DNA of 7,337 bases from Sulfurimonas sp. GTDB taxonomy: Bacteria > Campylobacterota > Campylobacteria > Campylobacterales > Sulfurimonadaceae. Made by a program: the position numbers and the translations under genes. The notes under the pieces are model-generated. The model was not told the origin of the DNA. It was given only the letters and a program-made list of their open reading frames with translations, and ran no database searches. Location: contig JAGGWE010000061.1 in assembly GCA_021157665.1 (NCBI GenBank), forward strand, positions 1 through 7,337, read 5' to 3'. The first letter of the stretch is position 1. Each line of letters begins with the position of its first letter. Below, one piece after another: positions 5,466 to 7,337 of the stretch.

Positions 5466-7265
5466 ATGGCTAAAAAATTTATAGATGTAATGGATACAAC
5501 TTTTAGAGATGGTTTCCAATCAGTTTACGGTGGTCGTGTACTGATGAATGACTTTTTTCCAGCTGTTGAAGCTGCAAAAACAGCAGGGATAAATCACTTT
5601 GAATTTGGTGGTGGAGCAAGATTTCAATCTTTATATTTCTATTTAAGAGAAGATGCTTTTGAGATGATGGATAAATTCCGTAAAATTGTTGGACCAGATG
5701 CAAATCTTCAAACATTGGCTCGTGGTGTAAATACAGTTATGCTTGATACAGGTTCAAAAGAACTGATTGACTTACATGCAAAAATGTTTAAAAAACATGG
5801 TACAACTACAATTCGTAACTTTGATGCACTTAATGATGTTGAAAATCTTAAGTATTCAGGTGAAAGAATTTCTCATCATGGACTTAAACATGAAGTAGTT
5901 GTGACAATGATGGATTTACCCCCAGGGTGTCATGGTGCTCATACTGTTGATTTTTATGAGAAAACTCTTCGTGATATTTTAGATAGTGGAATTCCTTATG
6001 ATTCTATCTGTTTTAAAGATGCATCTGGTACTTCAAATCCTCATAAAGTTTATGAAACTATTAAAATGGCTCGTGGATTAGTTCCTGAGGGTACTCATCT
6101 TCGTCTTCATACACATGAGACTGCTGGTGTTTCTGTTTCTGCTTATATGGCAGCATTAGAAGCTGGTATTGATGGTATTGATATGGCTGCAGCTCCTGTT
6201 AGTGGTGGAACATCTCAACCAGATATTTTAACTATGCTTCATGCAACTAAAGGTCTTGATTTTGACCTTGGTGGATTAGAGATTGATAAGATTCTTACAT
6301 ATGAGAAAGAGTTACACTCTTGTTTAAGTGATTATTTTGTTCCACCTGAAGCTACTATGGTTTCTCCAATTATCCCATTCTCACCAATGCCAGGTGGAGC
6401 ATTGACTGCAAATACACAGATGATGAGAGATAATGATATTTTAGATAAATTTCCAGAAGTTATCGCTGCTATGCAAGAAGTTGTTGAAAAAGGTGGTTAT
6501 GGTACATCTGTAACTCCCGTTTCTCAGTTTTATTTTCAACAAGCTCTTAATAATGTTATGCAGGGTCCTTGGAAAGCTATCGCTCCAGGATATGGAAAAA
6601 TGGTTCTTGGTTATTTTGGTAAGACTCCAGTTGCACCAGATCCAGAGATTGTAAAAATTGCTTCAGAAAAGTTAGGATTAGAGCCTACAACTGAAAATGC
6701 TATTGATATTGCAAATGCCGATGAGAAAAAATCTCTTCAATATGCTATAGATGAACTTAAAAAAGTTGATTTAGAGATTACAGAAGAAAATATTTTTATT
6801 GCAGCAGCATGTCAAGAAAAAGGTATCGCTTTTCTTTTAGGAAAAGGTGAATTAAATATTAGAAAAATCTCAGAGATGAAAAATGATTGTGAAGGAAGTG
6901 GAAATATGGGTAGTGGAAATTATACAGTAGTTGTTGATGGTCAAAAGTTTAGTGTTCAAGTTGCCGAAGGTGATGCAGATATTCAAGTTACAGCAGTAAA
7001 TGGAGAGAGTGCAAGCACTGCACCATCAGCAGCTCCAGTAGCTTCAGGTAATGATACTACTATTAAAGCACTTTTACCAGGTAGTGTTTGGAAAATTGTT
7101 GCTAATCCAGGTCAAAGTGTAAACGAAGGTGATGTAATTATGATTTTGGAATCTATGAAAATGGAGATTGATGTTGTTGCACCTAAAGGTGGTGTGGTTA
7201 AATCTATCAATGTCGCAACAAACGACAAGGTAGTGGAAGGTCAAGTCGTAGCAGTAATAGGATAA
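5466..7265 (+). CDS. oadA: Oxaloacetate decarboxylase alpha / PycB-like biotin carboxyltransferase
   Basis: Moves the carboxyl group from oxaloacetate to its own biotin, leaving pyruvate; the membrane beta subunit then releases CO2 and pumps Na+. The 599 residues contain three parts. The TIM-barrel carboxyltransferase (about 1-280) has DTTFRDGFQS (10-19, metal ligand Asp10), Lys184 in KDASG (the probable carboxylated metal-bridging lysine) and metal ligands His215 and His217 in HTHETAG. The conserved PYC/OADA domain covers about 290-475. An Ala/Ser/Pro linker (514-528) leads to a biotinyl domain (532-599) with the attachment lysine Lys565 in ESMKME. Several barrel motifs differ from enterobacterial OadA (FEFGGGARFQS, PVSGGTSQP) and recall the Campylobacter pyruvate carboxylase B subunit. 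Context between oadG and a probable oadB favours the sodium pump; use with a separate biotin carboxylase (PycA) elsewhere is an alternative. Gly/Ala codons ending in T suggest strong expression. Confidence 0.93.
   Translation: MAKKFIDVMDTTFRDGFQSVYGGRVLMNDFFPAVEAAKTAGINHFEFGGGARFQSLYFYLREDAFEMMDKFRKIVGPDANLQTLARGVNTVMLDTGSKELIDLHAKMFKKHGTTTIRNFDALNDVENLKYSGERISHHGLKHEVVVTMMDLPPGCHGAHTVDFYEKTLRDILDSGIPYDSICFKDASGTSNPHKVYETIKMARGLVPEGTHLRLHTHETAGVSVSAYMAALEAGIDGIDMAAAPVSGGTSQPDILTMLHATKGLDFDLGGLEIDKILTYEKELHSCLSDYFVPPEATMVSPIIPFSPMPGGALTANTQMMRDNDILDKFPEVIAAMQEVVEKGGYGTSVTPVSQFYFQQALNNVMQGPWKAIAPGYGKMVLGYFGKTPVAPDPEIVKIASEKLGLEPTTENAIDIANADEKKSLQYAIDELKKVDLEITEENIFIAAACQEKGIAFLLGKGELNIRKISEMKNDCEGSGNMGSGNYTVVVDGQKFSVQVAEGDADIQVTAVNGESASTAPSAAPVASGNDTTIKALLPGSVWKIVANPGQSVNEGDVIMILESMKMEIDVVAPKGGVVKSINVATNDKVVEGQVVAVIG
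7259..7262 (+). promoter_or_regulatory. Ribosome binding site for the oadB-like gene
   Basis: AGGA lies inside the last codons of oadA, 7 nt before the ATG at 7270 and just ahead of the oadA stop (7263-7265). It fixes the downstream start and suggests translational coupling between the alpha and beta subunits. Confidence 0.65.
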
Positions 7266-7269
7266 TTAA

Positions 7270-7337
7270 ATGAAAATATTTGTTTTAAAATTACTTGCAC
7301 TTCTTATGGTGTTTAGTTTTACTACTCTTAATGCTAA
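7270..7337 (+). CDS. oadB: Probable oxaloacetate decarboxylase beta subunit, 5' end only
   Basis: Only 22 codons are visible before the window ends. They start with Met-Lys-Ile-Phe, run through a hydrophobic stretch (residues about 4-18, LLALLMVF) and reach TTLNA (18-22), which looks like a signal-peptidase I site. The ATG lies 4 nt after the oadA stop and has a good AGGA upstream, so the reading frame is well supported. The name comes from position: oadG-oadA-oadB is the usual order for the Na+ pump, and beta is the multi-helix subunit that decarboxylates carboxybiotin while moving Na+. The visible residues do not themselves identify OadB; an unrelated exported protein remains possible. Confidence 0.65.
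   Translation, partial: MKIFVLKLLALLMVFSFTTLNA

Noticed and set aside
5503..5715. Minus-strand open frame of 70 codons
   Set aside because: It lies opposite the conserved carboxyltransferase barrel of oadA and shows no ribosome binding site or recognisable product.

Overview
The window is AT-rich, and its genes look typical of Campylobacterota (the former Epsilonproteobacteria), most like free-living Sulfurimonas/Arcobacter-type organisms. Three things point there: a 449-residue class II DAHP synthase, an OadA/PycB-type carboxyltransferase with the divergent motifs I recall from Campylobacter PycB, and promoters with good -10 boxes but poor -35 boxes. The genus cannot be fixed from the sequence alone. 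I see no mobile element, CRISPR array, rRNA, tRNA or integration scar. It reads as ordinary chromosomal core and near-core sequence.

Layout. The left edge (1-827, minus) holds the 5' part of a soluble GGDEF diguanylate cyclase that runs off the window. A 191-bp divergent spacer follows, with a -10 box for each direction. Next is a single-gene class II DAHP synthase (1019-2368, plus), the entry step of aromatic biosynthesis. It converges with only 4 bp between stop codons on a Uup-type ABC-F ATPase (2373-4313, minus). A 139-bp divergent spacer leads to a 100-residue single-pass membrane protein of unknown function (4453-4755, plus). This converges, with a 6-bp gap, on a 96-residue two-pass membrane protein of unknown function (4762-5052, minus). 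A 174-bp divergent spacer with promoters facing both ways then leads into the oadG-oadA-oadB operon (5227 to the right edge, plus).

How the genes work together. The only clear functional unit is the last operon. OadG is the small membrane subunit, OadA the biotin-carrying carboxyltransferase, and the gene starting at 7270 is very probably OadB, the Na+-translocating decarboxylase. Together they would make a Na+-pumping oxaloacetate decarboxylase. The alpha subunit resembles a subunit that works in pyruvate carboxylase in Campylobacter, so the physiological direction and partners are a real question. The other genes are independent housekeeping or signalling units. No stretch longer than 300 bases lacks a gene. 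I found no convincing undescribed system here; the items worth a second look are modest.
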